DNA of 64,000 nt from Platycnemis pennipes. Taxonomy: Eukaryota; Arthropoda; Insecta; Odonata; Platycnemididae. This document shows, in pieces, positions 60,975 through 64,000 of the stretch; the stretch's first letter is position 1; the number at the start of each line of letters is the position of its first letter. The position numbers and the translations under genes are program-made. The stretch is from contig OW121848.1 of the NCBI GenBank assembly GCA_933228895.1, positions 99,901,470 through 99,965,469 of the forward strand. The letters run 5' to 3'. The notes beneath the pieces were generated by a model. The model did not search any database. It saw nothing but the letters and a program-made list of their open reading frames with translations, and was not told the origin of the DNA.

Positions 60975-62550
60975 TGTGTCCTGTGATATAAAATTCGTTG
61001 TCTAAAATGTATTTAATTCATAGCTAATTGGTTTTGGTTAATATATTTATTAATAAATTCAGTTTTTGAACAAGTCCTAATTTCAATTTCTTACCAAGGT
61101 ATTAAAATATAGGTGTTCTACAAAAAAGAGGAGCATCAAATGTGTCATGTATCTTTATTATGATCTTAGAAAATCTCACTCAGGTTTCAACACTTTGGAA
61201 TCTAGTTCCTTTTCCTGAGACTGCTTTCTCCAAAATTGATTTATATTACTTATTTTATGTGAAATTATCTCTATAAAGAGTATCCATTTGCAGAAATAGT
61301 TGAAACTCACCTTATAGGTTCTGTAATGGCTCATATAATTATCAGGTATTTACATTTTTACACTTTCCATTAAATGCTTTCTGAGCATCATCTTCTTTCT
61401 TTTACTCTTTTTCTCAGATAATTCTTCTCTTACTGTCTTCAGCATTTTACTTTCCATTACTATGCACTAGACAATAGAGTATCCATTATCCTCTTCAGAA
61501 GTACTTTAAACATGCCCACTAACTGGGAAAAATACCTGAATTTCTTTTGGAGAATGAAAACCTGGAATGAGATGGTAATTTACCGTGCTAAGCATGAATA
61601 TTTAACGTTTTGTGATGCGTATCGTTTTTGACGGGTAAACTTTTTCAGGATAGCTTTTGGATTGAGGAATAAAGTCTGTAAAAAGGAATAAACCTGAGAT
61701 GCTTAATACAATATTTTTTAAAGTAGGAATGAATTGAAATCTTGTCATTGACATCAAGATATTTATTTATTAAGGAGTTACCTATTTCGACCAGGGTGGT
61801 GGAGACTATTTATGGAATGGTGCTGTGGTATGTTCTACAACTTATGATTTGGCAGTTTAGCCATGATTATTATGACACATCAAATTTCCCTGCATGTAGT
61901 GCAACAGCAATTTGATATTGTAATCATAATAGTTAATGATTGGCCTCTAAATGTTTTTTAATTTTTTATATTTTCTTCATCAACATTTGATAGCTCATAA
62001 TTACTTTGCCTATTAGATGAACAAACGCCAGTGAGTTTTTATAGTTCTACAATGCTATACAAGTGTGTTCAATTTTTGGCACTGTCTGGTTGGCCTGATG
62101 GCCCCAAATTACATACCTTGAATATAGCCTATTTTCAATACTCAGAAACATAAGACAAAAACAATTAGTGATTTTTAATATCACTTTCACCAATGGTATA
62201 TGGTCTTCATTCTTCGAGCAGATATTCAATTTATTCAAAACACTCTTTATTGGATAGTATCATCATAATATGTACCCTGTACCTTCTCCAAATTGTGTGC
62301 CACTACAAGAAGTTTTTGTTTAGATTACTTAAAGATTAGAACCGTGAGAATTCAGTAACATTCCTGGAAAGAAATCGTAATCTCCATTTCTTATTTTGCT
62401 AGACATTCTTTACTCATTTTGAGGGCCCATTGTTGAAAAACTTCTCAAAGCTTCTTTAATCATGTATGATCATGGTGAGATCATTACAAATGTACAAATA
62501 TCTGATCAAATAACCAATTGCTGTATTACCTTGCCAATAGGATGCACAGG
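60975..62550. other. Downstream of the zinc-finger gene, nothing else recognised
   Basis: It contains the zinc-finger 3' untranslated region with its polyadenylation signal, then AT-rich DNA without domain-bearing frames. Confidence 0.5.
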
Positions 62551-62562
62551 GTTATTGTAGAC

Positions 62563-63091
62563 TGTAATATAGGTGGCAACACTGTGTCCGTAATGGAGGT
62601 GGCAGCACTGTGTGCCGGCCTAACCTGGTTGTTCAGCATTGTTCGAGAGAGCAATAAAGAACGTGAAACCGGTAGGTTGTCATGATAATTTAGAACCATC
62701 CCGATACATGGTCTTCAATTACTACCTTTTCAATCCAGTTTCTGGGTTGACTATTATTTAATGCCACCGAGTCAATATATAAGGTAGGACTCACCTCGCT
62801 GATTTCACTTATCTTCTTACAATTAGTTTTAAACTTACTTTGACACCCAATAGCAAAATGCCCTTTAGCTCCACACTGCTTACAAACTTTCCCATAGGCA
62901 TAGCACTTCCCCCAGACATGTACTCTACCACAACTTCTGACACCATGTATCGGGATGGTTCTAAATTATTGTGACAACCTTCTGGTTTGACGTTCTTTAT
63001 TGCTTTCTCGAACAATGCTGAACAACCTGGTTAGGCCGGCACACAGTGCCGCCACCTCCATTACAGTCACAGTGTTGCCACCTATATTACA
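62563..63091. repeat. 150-bp inverted repeat enclosing a gag zinc-knuckle fragment
   Basis: The arms 62563-62712 and 62942-63091 are about 150 bp each and close to reverse complementary throughout. The spacer of about 230 bp, read on the minus strand, encodes RSCGRVHVWGKCYAYGKVCK followed by QCGAKGHFAIGC, then a protease-like start (SVALNNSQPRNWIEKVVIED). This is the zinc-knuckle pattern of Gypsy-type gag-pol. No stop interrupts the spacer, but the frame is broken in the arm upstream. Confidence 0.8.
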
Positions 63092-63499
63092 TAGACACTG
63101 TGATTTTTGAAATAAAAATAATGCTCAATATCTGTGAATTTTTATCAAGTTATAGGTAGAAAATAGTTTTGTTAATGTCCAATAATAACAACTACTATGT
63201 ATATTAAATTGATGGGCATGGTATATGTCAACGTAAAATCAGATACACGAATTGTTATATTCATTTTTGGACCATTGGGCGCAGGATGATTTTAGAATGC
63301 AGTTTCAATTTTAAAGTTCATCTAAAGGACTGGAAAGTACTTACAGAGAATAAACTTTTTGTCTATGGGATTTTTTATGTCTGGAAGGTAGTAGGATAAA
63401 AATATCAAGTGTTATATAAGGAAACTGAGTAATACAGTGTAAGGGAAGGAGGTAAAGGGAAATGAGTTGATAGTTAAAAACTAGGAGAATGAGTATGAA

Positions 63500-63740
63500 A
63501 TAAATCTTTGCATACTATTGCAGTAGTCAATCTGGGGAGGCAATGCAGCTGTCATTTGAGAACTTTTCAGGATTGGTTGGGTGGGTCGTTGTTTTTGCTG
63601 AGTAACCTGATGAAGACAGTCAAAGGCAAGGGGATCAGAGGGAACAGAAAGAATGACAAAGGAAGGCCTTTAATGAAATATATGGAACAGGTGGTGAAGG
63701 GTGTGAAAGAATTACATAAATGTGAAGAGGTTAGCTGATA
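63500..63740 (+). other. Possible LINE C-terminal remnant
   Basis: A short frame reads RGNRKNDKGRPLMKYMEQVV, recalling the GRP-x-x-x-W-x-x-x-V segment near the end of some LINE polyproteins. It is weak evidence on its own. Confidence 0.25.
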
Positions 63741-63829
63741 GGAGAAGCAAGTGAAGATCTGCAACTCAACTAATTTAAGGATTGTGAACTGATGGTCTGA
63801 AGGTGATAAAGGAATCCTTTCAAAGAATG

Positions 63830-64000
63830 AAGTGAAGACAGAGGGAAACCCAGTATTGGCATTAGTCTACTTGTGATGATGTGTCAGGTGGTTCATGGAT
63901 TAACATTCCGTCCAGTTGACTACATGCTCATCTTTGAAGTGCTCTCCACACAGCAGTCTAGCAGGTACTGGTATAGCAATAAAAATACTCTGCCCGTCTC
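63830..64000 (-). repeat. Dispersed SINE-like repeat, copy 3 (cut by window end)
   Basis: GAGGGAAACCCAGTATTGGC, TAACATTCCGTCCAGTTGAC and GAAGTGCTCTCCAC follow the same order as in the 1.3-kb and 57.7-kb copies. The A/B-box end would lie beyond the window. Confidence 0.5.

Overview
This is eukaryotic nuclear DNA, AT-rich and full of introns and transposon relics. Arthropod-type signals point to an arthropod, probably an insect: Copia, Penelope-like and mariner remnants, tRNA-derived SINE-like repeats, and a C2H2 zinc-finger gene with short linkers. I cannot name the order or species.

The main content is a cluster of five paralogous genes between 3.0 and 44.4 kb. I could rebuild each exon by exon with matching splice phases (1, 2, 2, 0). 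Each intact copy has a signal peptide, a small extracellular N-terminal domain with two cysteines and a conserved N-glycosylation motif (NES-GEW), and one C-terminal Neuralized homology repeat (NHR). They have no RING domain. Copies nhr-E (3025-6918) and nhr-D (12419-17769) are on the minus strand. Copies nhr-A (27433-33992), nhr-B (35934-38480) and nhr-C (40565-44422) are on the plus strand, so D and A are head to head across about 9.7 kb. The letters are labels for this annotation only. A, C, D and E encode 280, 282, 282 and 270 residues. B has lost exons 3 and 4, and its remaining exons do not join in frame. Exon 1 is almost identical in A-D although the NHR exons differ, and the pattern of shared intron-1 segments looks like gene conversion. 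A 3-kb segment holding exon 5, the spacer and exon 1 is tandemly duplicated (A/B and B/C). NHR domains are known from intracellular Neuralized-type proteins, so a family of secreted single-NHR proteins is the best candidate here for an undescribed system.

The second real gene is a 13-finger C2H2 zinc-finger protein (48024-60974, plus strand, three coding exons seen). Its 11-kb second intron is a transposon nest with a decayed Copia element, two Penelope-like fragments lying tail to tail, an inverted repeat and a SINE-like copy.

Elsewhere there are SINE-like pieces, a foldback element (18.2-18.9 kb), a 1.6-kb TIR transposon with a perfect 8-bp target duplication (21069-22690) carrying a decayed gene of an uncharacterised transposon family, a hAT-like MITE (46.6 kb), mariner and LINE fragments inside intron 2 of nhr-A, and a gag zinc-knuckle fragment inside a 150-bp-arm inverted repeat (62.6-63.1 kb). 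I saw no rRNA genes, credible tRNA genes or CRISPR arrays.
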